Shown: positions 1 through 9,421, counted from the first letter of the stretch. The stretch is DNA of 64,000 nt from Smithella sp. (GCA_007244375.1 SCVW01000030.1:62001-126000), one strand, 5' to 3'. The notes: generated from the letters alone by a model not told the origin. A program made the numbers and translations.

Positions 1-1021
1 ATCCAAAAATAAAAAATCCCTGACAGGCTATGCCGGCCTTATCTGCTATTTCAATTGCTCTTTCGATAGTTTCAATGGATTCCCTTTTTTTAGTGTTTTT
101 TAAAATCTGAGGATTAGCGGATTCGATGCCATAAGTAAAATAATAACATCCGCTTTCCTTCATTAAGCGAACAATTTCTTCATCCACTTCATCGGCTCGT
201 ATTCCGTTGGGGCAAGCCCAATTAACATTGATTTTTCTTTCTATCAGCAGGCGACATATTTTTTCTATGTGATCTCTTCTTAAAGTCAAATTATCATCTT
301 CAAAATGTATTTCTTTTACTTTAAAGGTTTTAACCAGATATTCGATTTCCGCGACGACGTTTTCCGGAGTTCTGAATCTTATTTTTCTGTCGAAAAATTG
401 AGGACTGGTGCAGAATGTACATTCATAAGGGCAACCACGGCTGGTAATAATAACACCTACAGGAAAACCCTTCATTAAAGCTCCGTGTGGCGCTCTGGGG
501 TAACTGCCCGGCTTCATTTGCTCCCAGTCAGGAAATGGCAGTTCATCAAGATCTTCTACTGTCGGTGATTTCACTATCATCTGTCGTTCGTTTTTTAAAT
601 TATTTAAAGAATAAACACCTTGAATATTGTCGTTTTGAAAATTTCTCTTGACTAATTCAAGAAACGATAGTTCTCCCTCACCGCACACAACATAATTGGC
701 TTGCGAATCAATCAGTGTTTGATATGGCAAAAAAGTAGGGTGCGGGCCGCCGATAATAGTTATAATTTTATTTCTTTTTAATTCTTTGGATAATAAAACA
801 GTATCTTTATAGAATGCTGTAAGGCAGGTTATTGCCACAGCGTCAGGTTTTAAGTCTAAAATCTTACCAGCCATTTGGTTCAGTTTTAGATTTTCCTTTA
901 ACCCGTCAATAATTACGGTATCTGTTCCGGATTTTTTTAAATATGAAGAAAGATAACCCAGTCCCAGCGGCGGTGTTATTATGTGACTTTTATAATTTGG
1001 TCTTACTAAGGCAATTTTCAT
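1..1021 (-). CDS. B12-binding radical SAM protein (C-terminus beyond window)
   Basis: The frame is open from an ATG at 1021 to the window edge, so the C-terminal part is missing. The first ~140 residues look like a cobalamin-binding Rossmann domain of the type found in radical SAM enzymes (start MKIALVRPN, later IIGGPHPTF). The radical SAM cluster motif follows as CPYECTFC (CxxxCxxC). Family members use a [4Fe-4S] cluster, S-adenosylmethionine and often cobalamin for methylations or C-C bond chemistry on lipids, hopanoids or antibiotics; the substrate cannot be read here. The start lies one base after the stop of the glycosyltransferase gene (TGA-G-ATG), so the two are probably translationally coupled, which hints at cell-envelope or lipid modification. 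Confidence 0.9.
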   Translation of the reverse strand, partial: MKIALVRPNYKSHIITPPLGLGYLSSYLKKSGTDTVIIDGLKENLKLNQMAGKILDLKPDAVAITCLTAFYKDTVLLSKELKRNKIITIIGGPHPTFLPYQTLIDSQANYVVCGEGELSFLELVKRNFQNDNIQGVYSLNNLKNERQMIVKSPTVEDLDELPFPDWEQMKPGSYPRAPHGALMKGFPVGVIITSRGCPYECTFCTSPQFFDRKIRFRTPENVVAEIEYLVKTFKVKEIHFEDDNLTLRRDHIEKICRLLIERKINVNWACPNGIRADEVDEEIVRLMKESGCYYFTYGIESANPQILKNTKKRESIETIERAIEIADKAGIACQGFFIFG

Positions 1022-1022
1022 C

Positions 1023-1736
1023 TCAGGCTTTTACGTTTCTTAATTTATATAATTGCTTTATTAATGTTAATCCTAGTCTGCCGATTTTTGCCGGAGAAAT
1101 AGAAGAAATACCGGAAGATCGTTGAACAAAAGTAATATCCTGCCAGAATATTTTCTCCTTATTTTTTGTAATCATTACGGATAAAAGTGTATTGGGGAGA
1201 AAAAAATCTTCGGGAATTGCCGGTATATATTTACGAAGACGTTCAACTTTCATCAGGCGAAAAGGTGTATTGGCATCTTTTACAATGACCTTGAATATTA
1301 TAAGAATTACGACTTTAAGTGTTTGGGAAACAAAGCGTCGAGCCACTCCGTCAGCGCGTTTCGATCGAGAGCCGATAATAAAATCATAATTGTTTCGCTT
1401 TTCCCAGAATTGCCAAAAATCGCAGGGTTTTGTTTGACCATCGGAATCTGTTTGAAAAATCCAGTCAGCATTATCGGCGATGGCATATTTATAAGCTAAG
1501 GTACATGTTGGTCCGTGTCCGGCGTTTTCTTTATTAACCACTACAAGGCTTGGATATCTGCTGCGGATGTTTTCTAAAACTCTTAACGTGTTATCTTTGC
1601 TTCCATCGTTAAATATAACCAGTTTACTGTCACGTCCGACTTTTTCAATGACTTTATGCCATTCATCCACAACATTGGCTATTGCCTTCTCTTCGTTATA
1701 GGCGGGCATGACAATGTAAAGTTTATCCATGATCAT
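1023..1736 (-). CDS. Family 2 glycosyltransferase
   Basis: A 237-residue GT-A fold glycosyltransferase, similar in layout to dolichol-phosphate-mannose synthase-like GT2 enzymes. It begins with the typical VMPAYNEE motif; FNDGSKDNT carries the nucleotide-sugar-binding Asp and QTDSDGQ the metal-binding DXD-type motif. Such enzymes transfer a sugar from a nucleotide donor to a lipid carrier or polysaccharide at the inner membrane. No convincing membrane anchor beyond a short hydrophobic patch (VVILIIFKVIV) around residue 145. Two in-frame starts exist (1736 and 1730), neither with a strong ribosome site; the second fits the family start better. It is the upstream partner of the radical SAM gene. 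Confidence 0.88.
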   Translation of the reverse strand: MIMDKLYIVMPAYNEEKAIANVVDEWHKVIEKVGRDSKLVIFNDGSKDNTLRVLENIRSRYPSLVVVNKENAGHGPTCTLAYKYAIADNADWIFQTDSDGQTKPCDFWQFWEKRNNYDFIIGSRSKRADGVARRFVSQTLKVVILIIFKVIVKDANTPFRLMKVERLRKYIPAIPEDFFLPNTLLSVMITKNKEKIFWQDITFVQRSSGISSISPAKIGRLGLTLIKQLYKLRNVKA

Positions 1737-1928
1737 CTTATTACTTTATAAACATCTGCAAAATCAAGGAAATATTGGTCAACGACTTGTTCCGGGGATA
1801 ATGTTATTTTAAAACTTTTATAAAAAATCTTTTGATAAAAAATATTCCTTGACAAGGTGAAGCAGCCTTTCTAAAATTAAAAAAAGTTTATAAAAAAATA
1901 CGTTTATATTCTTATTATGGTGAATAGT

Positions 1929-2129
1929 ATGGAAGTGATTTGCAAAAACTGTAAGTTCAAAAAAGATCACACCGATTATATCTTTGTCGGTACGGGCGGG
2001 TGACACACTGTCGGATCGGTTGAGGTCCGGAAATGCCCAAGGTGTGGGTATAAGATCGTAATTAGCGACGGAGAAATTCCTGATGTGAATCAAGGTGCAG
2101 CAGAAGACAGCGGCATCAAAATATGTTAA
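1929..2129 (+). CDS. Small zinc-ribbon protein with in-frame TGA: candidate selenoprotein
   Basis: Reading from ATG 1929 (or ATG 1917 in the same frame) gives a 66-codon protein interrupted only by TGA at 2001-2003 (codon 25) and ending at TAA 2127-2129. Both halves look coding. A first knuckle ICKNC lies at residues 5-8, before the TGA, and a second knuckle KCPRCGY at 36-39, after it, so a four-Cys zinc ribbon forms only if the TGA is read through. The residues around it are GTGG-U-HTVG. Directly after the TGA there is a hairpin that fits the general shape of a bacterial SECIS. The alternative is a pseudogene or a sequencing error with a nonsense change. I do not recognise the family. A selenium-handling operon lies elsewhere in this window. 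No strong ribosome site is visible. Confidence 0.5.
2004..2046 (+). promoter_or_regulatory. SECIS-like hairpin just downstream of in-frame TGA
   Basis: A 6-bp stem CGGATC (2012-2017) / GGTCCG (2024-2029, one G-U pair) closes a 6-base loop GGTTGA. The loop begins with two G, as bacterial SECIS elements require a G near the loop start. The first loop G is separated from the TGA by 14 bases, slightly shorter than the usual range as I recall it. An outer stem CACAC (2004-2008) / GTGTG (2042-2046) could extend the structure. The hairpin lies inside the coding frame, as expected for SelB recognition. Folding was by eye only. Confidence 0.4.
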
Positions 2130-2168
2130 AGATGAGAACGACGTTCTTAATATGTCATGTCCGTTAAA

Positions 2169-3929
2169 TCAGATACTTTTAAGTTGGTAATTCCTTTCCT
2201 TAAATAGTCTTAAACAGGCATCTACAACAGCATTATCGTAGAGGGTTTCTCTGTTTTTTTCAATCTCTTCCAATGCTGCCTCAATGCCAAGAGCGGGTCG
2301 ATAGGGTCTGTGAGAAGCCATGGATTCCACTACGTCGGCTACAGCAATAATGCGTGATTCTAAAAGGGTTTCTTCAGAAACCAGCCCGTTTGGATAACCC
2401 GAACCGTTAATCCTTTCATGATGCTCCAGAACTATTCTGGCTACCGGCCACGGGAAGTCAATGTCTTTCAATATATCGTAACCGGATTTAGGATGGATTT
2501 TGATAAGACTGAATTCGATATCCGTCAGTTTTGCCGGTTTAATAAGAATTTCTGCAGGAACAGATATTTTGCCAAGATCATGGATAGAAGCGGCCATGCG
2601 AATACCATCAACTATATTGACGGGAAGGTTCAACTCTTCAGCAATAGCGCGGGCAAGATCAGCTACCCTTCGTTGATGACCGGCCGTATAGGGATCCCTC
2701 GTTTCGACTGTTGTGGTAAAGGCCTCAACGGTTGCCATCAAAGCCTTTCTTGTCCGTTCCTCTGCGAGTTTGCGTTCGGTAATATCATGAAGATTAATAA
2801 GGCCGCCGGTAATCACTGTACCATGTGTCAGGATGCTTCCCACAGCATCGAAGGTATGCCAGCTTCCATCCTTATGTTGAAGACGCACTTCAGCTCGCTG
2901 GATAGGAACATTTATATCTCCAAACGAGATGTTGACTGCGTTGGTTGCGATCATTAAGTCATCCGGATGAATACGCTCAAATATACTGTGCCCAATCCTT
3001 TCTTCAGGCTTAACCCCCAAAGCTTTTTCGATAGCCGGATTTTCATAGGTAATAGTTCCTTCATTATCAATGAGAACGACTATATCTGAGGATTGTTCTG
3101 TAAGGGTCCGGAACATCTGTTCTTCAAGACGTAATTTTTCTTCTGCCTGCCTGCGTTCGGTAATGTCCCTGCCAATGCACAAGATAGATAACGGCTTGCT
3201 GTCATCCCAGATTAAACTGAATTGAAATTCCAACCATAAGGTAGAGCCATCTTTAGCGCAAAACTCGAGTTCCAATGAATTCTTGGCAGCGTAAGATTGA
3301 TCTGCCAATGCCTTGGGCATCTCCATAGTGAAAAAATTCATTGCCGATTGAAAAGATGTTGCCGTAAGGAGTTTCTTCATTGGAAGTTTCATAATCTCTT
3401 CGAAAGTGTATCCCAGTGATCTCTCCACAGAAGGGCTGACGTATGTCGGACTTAAGTTCATATCCAGGAGCCATACCTGGTCTTTCATGTTGTCGGCGAG
3501 TAATCGATACTGCATTTCGCTTTGTTTTAAAGCATCTTCCGCTATTTTTCGTTCGATCGAGTAAAGGATAGAACGGCAAAGCAAAGCACTGTTCATTTGT
3601 CCTTTAATCATATAATCCTGAGCGCCGGCCTTTACAGCCCTGATAGCAATGTCTTCATCGCTTAATCCTGTCTGAACGATGATAGGAATACGAGGTGCCA
3701 TTGATAAGATCACATGGAGTGTATCAATTCCCTGAGAGTCAGGCAAACCAAGGTCAAGAAGAACGATATCAATGCTATTTTCTTTCAAATGCTCCACACC
3801 TTTGGAAAGCACACTGGCATGGACCAATTCGAAAGAAAAGCGGTTATCTTCTAACAACATTTCATGGGTCAACTTTACGTCGCCGGGATTGTCTTCGATT
3901 AACAAAACTTTAATGTGCTTACCGTTCAT
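2169..3929 (-). CDS. Response regulator with two PAS domains and HD-GYP output
   Basis: A 586-residue protein. Residues ~6-125 are a receiver domain with phosphoacceptor Asp in IVLLDLGLP and the family signature GLPDSQGIDTL. Two PAS domains follow (~130-250 and ~265-390), then an HD-GYP domain (~395-580) with SIHDLGK and HHERINGSGYP. HD-GYP proteins hydrolyse cyclic di-GMP, so it is a predicted phosphodiesterase. The start chosen is ATG 3929, five bases after AGAGGA and ten bases downstream of the preceding stop; a longer start at 4001 would overlap the upstream gene. Its receiver is closely similar to that of the GGDEF protein at 9422-11488, giving a matched pair of opposite outputs in one locus. 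Confidence 0.92.
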   Translation of the reverse strand: MNGKHIKVLLIEDNPGDVKLTHEMLLEDNRFSFELVHASVLSKGVEHLKENSIDIVLLDLGLPDSQGIDTLHVILSMAPRIPIIVQTGLSDEDIAIRAVKAGAQDYMIKGQMNSALLCRSILYSIERKIAEDALKQSEMQYRLLADNMKDQVWLLDMNLSPTYVSPSVERSLGYTFEEIMKLPMKKLLTATSFQSAMNFFTMEMPKALADQSYAAKNSLELEFCAKDGSTLWLEFQFSLIWDDSKPLSILCIGRDITERRQAEEKLRLEEQMFRTLTEQSSDIVVLIDNEGTITYENPAIEKALGVKPEERIGHSIFERIHPDDLMIATNAVNISFGDINVPIQRAEVRLQHKDGSWHTFDAVGSILTHGTVITGGLINLHDITERKLAEERTRKALMATVEAFTTTVETRDPYTAGHQRRVADLARAIAEELNLPVNIVDGIRMAASIHDLGKISVPAEILIKPAKLTDIEFSLIKIHPKSGYDILKDIDFPWPVARIVLEHHERINGSGYPNGLVSEETLLESRIIAVADVVESMASHRPYRPALGIEAALEEIEKNRETLYDNAVVDACLRLFKERNYQLKSI

Positions 3930-3939
3930 CCTATCCTCT

Positions 3940-4383
3940 TTATTTTGGCGGAAGTTTAACAATAGTGAGCCAGAAGCATTCAATTGCTTTGACGACTTCA
4001 ATAAACTGACTAAGATTCAATGGTTTTGTGATATAACAATTTGCGTGAAGATTATAGGCTTTCAAAATATCTTCTTCAGCCTTGGAAACAGTTAAAATTA
4101 CCACGGGAATGGTTTTTAAAATTTCATCATTTTTTATTTCATTTAATACTTCCCGCCCGTCTTTTTTGGGCAAGTTCAAATCTAGAAGAATCAAATCCGG
4201 TCGTATTGCATTTTTGAATTCACCTCTTTTAAAAAGAAAATCCATAGCTTCCACGCCATCGCGTACAACATGCAAGTTGTTCCTAACTTTTCCATTTGTG
4301 AGCGCATCCTGTGTTAATCTAATATCGCCCAGATTGTCTTCAACCAATAAAATTTCAATGGGTTTCAACATTTCAGCAATCAT
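3940..4383 (-). CDS. Single-domain response regulator, Rcp1-like
   Basis: A 147-residue stand-alone receiver of the Rcp1 type that usually partners phytochrome-like or PAS histidine kinases. It has the acidic pair in LLVEDN, phosphoacceptor Asp in LILLDLNLP, the switch Thr in ILTVSKAEED and Lys in CYITKPL. The start ATG overlaps the stop of the upstream histidine kinase (ATGA, 4380-4383), so the two are translationally coupled and this is very likely the kinase's direct phosphorylation target. There is no output domain, so it probably relays phosphate or binds a partner protein. Confidence 0.93.
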   Translation of the reverse strand: MIAEMLKPIEILLVEDNLGDIRLTQDALTNGKVRNNLHVVRDGVEAMDFLFKRGEFKNAIRPDLILLDLNLPKKDGREVLNEIKNDEILKTIPVVILTVSKAEEDILKAYNLHANCYITKPLNLSQFIEVVKAIECFWLTIVKLPPK

Positions 4384-6284
4384 ACATTCCCTCCTTGTAT
4401 TGGAATTGTGAAGAAAATTTCTGCTCCTTTACCCGGCTCGGACTTGACCCATATATTTCCTCCATGCCGTTCCACGATCCTTTTGCAGATAGACAATCCG
4501 ATTCCCGTTCCCGGATATTCCTCTCTGGCGTGCAGTCTTTGAAATATAACGAATATTCGATCATGATATTCCGAAGCGATGCCGATACCGTTGTCGCGAA
4601 CGGAAAAAATCCACTTATCGGATTCCTGCCGCGTCGTTATATTAATAACCGGACGTTCGGCACTTCTAAATTTTATGGCATTACTAATCAGGTTCTGAAA
4701 AAGTTGTAGAATTTGCACTTCATCAGCCAGGAGGACAGGTAAGTCATCGTTGATTATAATAGCTTCATTTTCTTCAATTGAAGGACCTAAATTAACAAGC
4801 GCCTGCCCCAGAATAGAAGAAAAATCCGTAGGCTGAAAAGGTTTCCCCCGCGTACCAACGCGGGAATATATCAGCAAATCATTAATTAATCTTTGCATAC
4901 GACTAGCCCCATCGACAATGAAGCCGATAAATTCATCTGCATCCTTTCCCAGCTTATCCTTGTATCTTTTTCCCAATAGTTCACTGAAGCTTGCCACCAT
5001 GCGAAGAGGTTCCTGAAGGTCATGTGATGCAACATAAGCAAACTGTTGCAGCTCGGCATTCGATCGGGCCAGTTCCTCCATGGCAAATTTGAGCTTTTCT
5101 TGCGCTATCTTCCGATCAGTGATGTCGCGAAACGCACCCTGAATAACCTTACGACCGCCAAGGTTAATGATACTTGCTTTTATCTCTACATCTTTAATAG
5201 TGCTATCTTTTGTTATTACCTGGGTTTCCAGCACCTGATCTTGCATATCTGTTGCGTGATGCTGGAATGTTTCCGTAAACTGTTCCACAGAATCTTTATG
5301 TGGATGCAATATCCGTTGATGTTGTCCGATTAATTCTTTCTTTGATCGGCCAATAAGAGCAGTAGCGGCATAGTTACAATCCAAAATTTCGCCAGTAGAA
5401 CTATCAGCTACAAAAATGGCATCATATGACTCTTCAAACAGTCTTCGCCACTTATCTTCAGAATCTCGTAAAGCCACTTCGGTTATCTTGCGCACAGTAA
5501 TTTCCTGTTCGAGGTCTTTAGTGCGTTCCTTCACCTGGATTTCCAATCCGTTGCGTGCACTTTGCAGCTCAAAATCACGTATCTGAATCTGATCAATCAT
5601 TTCATTAAAAGCATTGGCCAATGTTCCAATCTCGTCCTGGCTCTCTACTGTGGCTCGAATAGTATAGTCTCTCTTCTCAGATATGTCATTTGCAGTTGCT
5701 ACTAAATGTAAAATGGGAGCAGATATCATTTTTTGTAGTCTTGAAGAAATCAAGAAAGCTAACAAGAGAGCGAGAATTAAAACACCGATGACAATTTCGG
5801 CGTACCGGCCTAGTTTAATCCACATTTCACTCAAATCAGACTCAATAAAAATCATTCCAATTTGTTCATTTTCATACATAATTCGTTTGAACAAAACCAG
5901 ATTAGTTTCCTCAAAACGATATTCATCTGTTTGAATCTGCAAACTTTGTGGAAGATGCAGCCCTTTTATTGCGTTATCTTTACTGTAAGCTGCAAAGATC
6001 TGGCCGTTTTTTTTATAAATACCGGCAAGAATAACATGGGGTTTTGTTTTTAGCGGCTTTAAGGTTGCTTCCGCTGACATAGGGTCATCAAAAATTAATG
6101 CGGAAACGCTGTTGAAGCCGATGATATCAGCATAGATATTTAACTCACGCACCATGGCGTCCCGAAAAGTTACAATTTCGTAAATAACGAATGAAGTGCT
6201 TGTCAGCAACAGTGCGAAGACACTGACTAGCATGCTCAGCCGGACCACTTTTTTCTTAATGGAAAAATCCTTAAAATGAACCAT
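4380..6284 (-). CDS. CHASE8-HAMP-PAS sensor histidine kinase
   Basis: A 634-residue inner-membrane kinase. TM1 is at ~17-37; a periplasmic region of ~120 residues resembles CHASE8 (pattern ADIIGFNSVSALIFDD); TM2 is at ~160-180; then HAMP (~185-240), PAS (~270-385), HisKA with VASHDLQEPLR (~405) and HATPase with DNGIGI and GTGIGLSICKR. CHASE8 is the sensory domain of YfiN-type proteins that bind periplasmic YfiR, and a YfiR homologue is the next gene upstream. This suggests a Yfi-like switch driving a kinase rather than a cyclase (inference). It overlaps the Rcp1-like regulator by four bases. Confidence 0.92.
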   Translation of the reverse strand: MVHFKDFSIKKKVVRLSMLVSVFALLLTSTSFVIYEIVTFRDAMVRELNIYADIIGFNSVSALIFDDPMSAEATLKPLKTKPHVILAGIYKKNGQIFAAYSKDNAIKGLHLPQSLQIQTDEYRFEETNLVLFKRIMYENEQIGMIFIESDLSEMWIKLGRYAEIVIGVLILALLLAFLISSRLQKMISAPILHLVATANDISEKRDYTIRATVESQDEIGTLANAFNEMIDQIQIRDFELQSARNGLEIQVKERTKDLEQEITVRKITEVALRDSEDKWRRLFEESYDAIFVADSSTGEILDCNYAATALIGRSKKELIGQHQRILHPHKDSVEQFTETFQHHATDMQDQVLETQVITKDSTIKDVEIKASIINLGGRKVIQGAFRDITDRKIAQEKLKFAMEELARSNAELQQFAYVASHDLQEPLRMVASFSELLGKRYKDKLGKDADEFIGFIVDGASRMQRLINDLLIYSRVGTRGKPFQPTDFSSILGQALVNLGPSIEENEAIIINDDLPVLLADEVQILQLFQNLISNAIKFRSAERPVINITTRQESDKWIFSVRDNGIGIASEYHDRIFVIFQRLHAREEYPGTGIGLSICKRIVERHGGNIWVKSEPGKGAEIFFTIPIQGGNV

Positions 6285-6334
6285 TGGTTTTTTATTCCTG
6301 CTGAAATGACTTTTGCCCCATTAGACCCAGAAAG

Positions 6335-6354
6335 CCCCGCTTTTCAAAGCGGGG
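6335..6354 (-). terminator. GC-rich hairpin between YfiR and kinase genes
   Basis: CCCCGCTTT and AAAGCGGGG form a 9-bp perfect stem with a 2-base core, in the 136-base gap between the yfiR-like and kinase genes. On the transcribed strand it is followed by CTTTCTGGG, not a clean T run, so it may attenuate the transcript or stabilise an mRNA end rather than fully terminate. Confidence 0.35.
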
Positions 6355-6420
6355 ATAAATGGAAAGTGAAATTAAAGCAATCACGAAAGCCCCTGCCTTT
6401 AGGGCAAAGCCTAACGTGGT

Positions 6421-6978
6421 TTACTTGATAACAATCGCCAATTTCAAAAGTTGGGAACTCATTTTTAGTCCTGTCTTCTGCACCGCGTTTACATTGATTT
6501 CAAATCGCATATAATTTCCCACCATCCTGAAATTAATCATTCCACCACGATTGGCAAAATCCTGCATGTCACCCACCATTAATATCGGTGATTTATAAGC
6601 ACGGTTTAACAACTCTGCCAGATAATCTTTCGCGGAATATCCAACAAATAAAATGTGGCAACCGGTAATATCCTCTATTCTGGAAAATTGTTTTATCAAT
6701 ATAGGCTTTTCGTGAAGAAATTTTCCCGAAACGATTTCCGTAAGGACTTGAGCAAAGTCATCATCATTATAGACACCAATAACAAAATATTTGCCTCCCA
6801 TACGATCAGCAGGCCATTCAACAAACTTTCCAAAATTATAAATAAATGCCGCCTTTACCTGAGCTTCGGTGGGTTGTCCTTCTTCGGCAAATGTAAAATT
6901 GCTGTAACTCAAACATACCGAAAAAATTAGCGCAATGATCAGGCCATATTTAAAGAAAGCTTTGATAAATTTTGTCAT
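6421..6978 (-). CDS. YfiR-family periplasmic protein (DUF4154)
   Basis: A 185-residue secreted protein. An N-terminal signal peptide (hydrophobic ~10-28, then FAEEG) is followed by the YfiR/DUF4154 signature: KAAFIYNFGKFVEWP, then ILFVGYS and MVGDM near the middle, and a C-terminal RFEINVNA patch. YfiR in Pseudomonas is a periplasmic repressor that binds the CHASE8 domain of the diguanylate cyclase YfiN. Here the neighbouring CHASE8 protein is a histidine kinase, which makes it the natural partner. The gene lies between a TonB-dependent receptor and that kinase on the same strand, so an outer-membrane signal may be passed through this protein (inference). Confidence 0.9.
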   Translation of the reverse strand: MTKFIKAFFKYGLIIALIFSVCLSYSNFTFAEEGQPTEAQVKAAFIYNFGKFVEWPADRMGGKYFVIGVYNDDDFAQVLTEIVSGKFLHEKPILIKQFSRIEDITGCHILFVGYSAKDYLAELLNRAYKSPILMVGDMQDFANRGGMINFRMVGNYMRFEINVNAVQKTGLKMSSQLLKLAIVIK

Positions 6979-7030
6979 AAGAGAAATCCTTATGTATTGC
7001 TTTTATTTTTCGTGGCAAATTGTTGATGTT

Positions 7031-9178
7031 TTACCATTGCCATTGCATTTTCAAATAAAAGCTGCGTGGAATTTCATTCTCTACGGAATTTTCCGGATGC
7101 TCATTGTCCAGCAGGTTTTGTCCTACCACCGACAGCTCGATATTCGGTTTAACCTTCCAGGCCAACCGGACATCGAGGCTGCAATAACTGGGGATGTCCA
7201 GGGTAGGGATATTGTCTACGTAGCGGAACATTGCACTCAGGTTCATGTTAGCCGGAAGATCTATGTAAGAACGTAAAATGCTCTGGTGCCGCGGTGTGGC
7301 CTTTTCCAGATCATCTATACTTCTCATATCGGTGCTGTCGGCGTCTTTAAATATATGCAAATAAAATATTGATTGGGAGGCGGTAAGACGCCACCATGTA
7401 AACGGTCTGTACTCCGCCGATATCTCCCCACCAAAGGTCTTAACCATCAATTTGTGATCCACATTGTATGGAACGACGTAGTGTGCCGGTGCCGGAGTTG
7501 TTTCTATGTAATAATGAGGGGAGGGAAGAGCATACTCTATACTAGGTGTTTCGAAGATGATATCGTAGTGGACAGCCGTATCGAGAGAAAACTTTGAGCC
7601 GAAAGTGATTCGGTGACCAAGTTCATAAGCAATCAAATCCTGAGGTTTATCGTTTAAATATATAACTCGTGAATATGCAGGAACAACACCTCCGACCAAG
7701 CCTCCGAAAGTCGTGTTTTGATACTCGTAATCGAAACGGGAAGGCGTCCTTACTGCCCGTGATGCGGCGGCCCAGAATGTCTGCTCACGGGTAGGCGTCC
7801 AAAGGAGACGAGCGCTGGGTTGGATTACAAATCCTGTCACATCGTTGTGTTCTATCTTGGAACCAAGGATAAAGTGTAAACGGTTTTTTACCAGCTCAAT
7901 ATCGTCTTGGATGAAGAAGCTGTAAAGGTTGAATGTTTCATCCTCGGGACGGAAAAAGGATGTATCAAGTCCTGATGTCTTGCTGTTAATGAAACGGTAC
8001 CCCACCCCCCAGGTTATCTGTTGCCGCCAGATCCAGGGCAAGCGGTGCTGGAAATCAAAATCCACGATGTCAGTGTCGGAGTCATAGAGGATATCTCTGT
8101 GATTTACCTTATCATAGTAAATTTGAAACGCCAAGTCGGACTTCTCACTCAGCTTTCTTTGCCAGCGCGCAACGACATTGCCTCCGTAGGAATCCTCTTT
8201 ATCTGCAAGGATCTGTGAATAAGGTGCGCTGTAAGACGAAACGCTGTCGTAAAGTCCTATCCTCGCGCTGTGAAAATCGCCATGAACAGTCAGGGAATCT
8301 TTTTCGGATAGATCCTTATCGACGCGGAAGCCCATCTGTCCCGTCTGCCATTCGTCATATTTGTCTCTATCGGGATTGTCATGATTGAGACCATCCCGAT
8401 CAGAGTATTTGGCGTAAACGCGGTAATATAATCCCCTGTCGTTTTTTCCTCCATAACGGACGTTCCCGAATATCCTTTCTAAGGTTCCGGCGCCTAATGA
8501 TACGAGCCCCCCCTGGGTATCCTTGGCGCTTTTAGTGATGACGTTGACGATGCCGGAGATGGCGTTTGCTCCCCAGTAGGTGCCGCCGGGTCCCCGAACG
8601 ATCTCGATGCGTTCGACGTCCGACAGCATCACGTCGTTGTCCTCCCAGTAGACGCCGCCGAAAATCGGGGTATAGATGCTCCGGCCGTCAATCAGCACCA
8701 GAACAGTCCTCGTAAGTCGCGAGGCGGTACCGCGAACCGATATCGCCCACTTGTTGGAGTCGATGCGTTCCACGTCGACACCCGGCGCCATGCGCAGCGC
8801 CTCCGGGATACTGGTGGCGCCCGATCTTCGGATATCCTCATTGGTAATTACATATATTGCTGCCGGCGTATTAAAATATCTCTCTGGTTCTTTCGATACG
8901 AGTGTCACTTCAATATTCATGAGTTCTTCGATGCTCATCTCCGTTAGATCGTGACCGATTTTCGAACCTTTTGCAATTTCATAGGAGCAAACAGGATTTG
9001 CCAGAAAAATAATCAACAAAGGTAACGAGATAATTTGCCCATTAATTTTTTTATAATTTAATAATAGAGTTATAAACTGGCAGAATTTGGGAAGAATGGT
9101 GTTACGAAAAATATTTTTAAAAGGTTCCCCCGAATAATGTAAAAACTTTCTATAGATCAAAAAGCTTGGTATATCCAT
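7031..9178 (-). CDS. TonB-dependent outer-membrane receptor
   Basis: A 715-residue receptor. A plug domain (~80-210) carries the hallmark VERIEIVRGPGGTYWG and NVITK; a ~480-residue beta-barrel ends in aromatic residues (MQWQW). The start at 9178 has a good ribosome site (GGAGGG, six bases away). This leaves a long N-terminus, with the hydrophobic export segment ISLPLLIIFLANP only at ~48-60, so a shorter real start is possible. TonB-dependent receptors import or sense siderophores, cobalamin, metals or glycans; the ligand cannot be told here. Grouping with YfiR and CHASE8-kinase genes recurs in bacteria and suggests sensing rather than simple uptake. Confidence 0.9.
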   Translation of the reverse strand: MDIPSFLIYRKFLHYSGEPFKNIFRNTILPKFCQFITLLLNYKKINGQIISLPLLIIFLANPVCSYEIAKGSKIGHDLTEMSIEELMNIEVTLVSKEPERYFNTPAAIYVITNEDIRRSGATSIPEALRMAPGVDVERIDSNKWAISVRGTASRLTRTVLVLIDGRSIYTPIFGGVYWEDNDVMLSDVERIEIVRGPGGTYWGANAISGIVNVITKSAKDTQGGLVSLGAGTLERIFGNVRYGGKNDRGLYYRVYAKYSDRDGLNHDNPDRDKYDEWQTGQMGFRVDKDLSEKDSLTVHGDFHSARIGLYDSVSSYSAPYSQILADKEDSYGGNVVARWQRKLSEKSDLAFQIYYDKVNHRDILYDSDTDIVDFDFQHRLPWIWRQQITWGVGYRFINSKTSGLDTSFFRPEDETFNLYSFFIQDDIELVKNRLHFILGSKIEHNDVTGFVIQPSARLLWTPTREQTFWAAASRAVRTPSRFDYEYQNTTFGGLVGGVVPAYSRVIYLNDKPQDLIAYELGHRITFGSKFSLDTAVHYDIIFETPSIEYALPSPHYYIETTPAPAHYVVPYNVDHKLMVKTFGGEISAEYRPFTWWRLTASQSIFYLHIFKDADSTDMRSIDDLEKATPRHQSILRSYIDLPANMNLSAMFRYVDNIPTLDIPSYCSLDVRLAWKVKPNIELSVVGQNLLDNEHPENSVENEIPRSFYLKMQWQW

Positions 9179-9421
9179 TCCATTCCCTCCACTTTCCTTA
9201 TAATTCTATGCGTTAAGAAATTTATCCTTTCACAATCACACGGTAAAGAATTTCACTATCTTTAAAGGGATACTCAATTAGGTTGCTCAGGGCGAAGAAA
9301 TTTCCAATGGGAATTGGTATGTCGAGACTGAAAAATAATTGATAAAGCACTGTTTTTTATAGTTATATTTTAATGATATTGGCACTAAATGTCAATGAAA
9401 ACTTGGTTACTTAATATAACT

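Noticed and set aside
1818-2093. 91-residue minus-strand reading frame antisense to the zinc-ribbon gene
   Set aside because: No ribosome site or family signature; the plus strand has Cys-knuckle motifs and better coding character.
3930-4001. Longer N-terminus for the HD-GYP response regulator
   Set aside because: It overlaps the end of the Rcp1-like gene, while ATG 3929 has a good ribosome site and matches the receiver family start.
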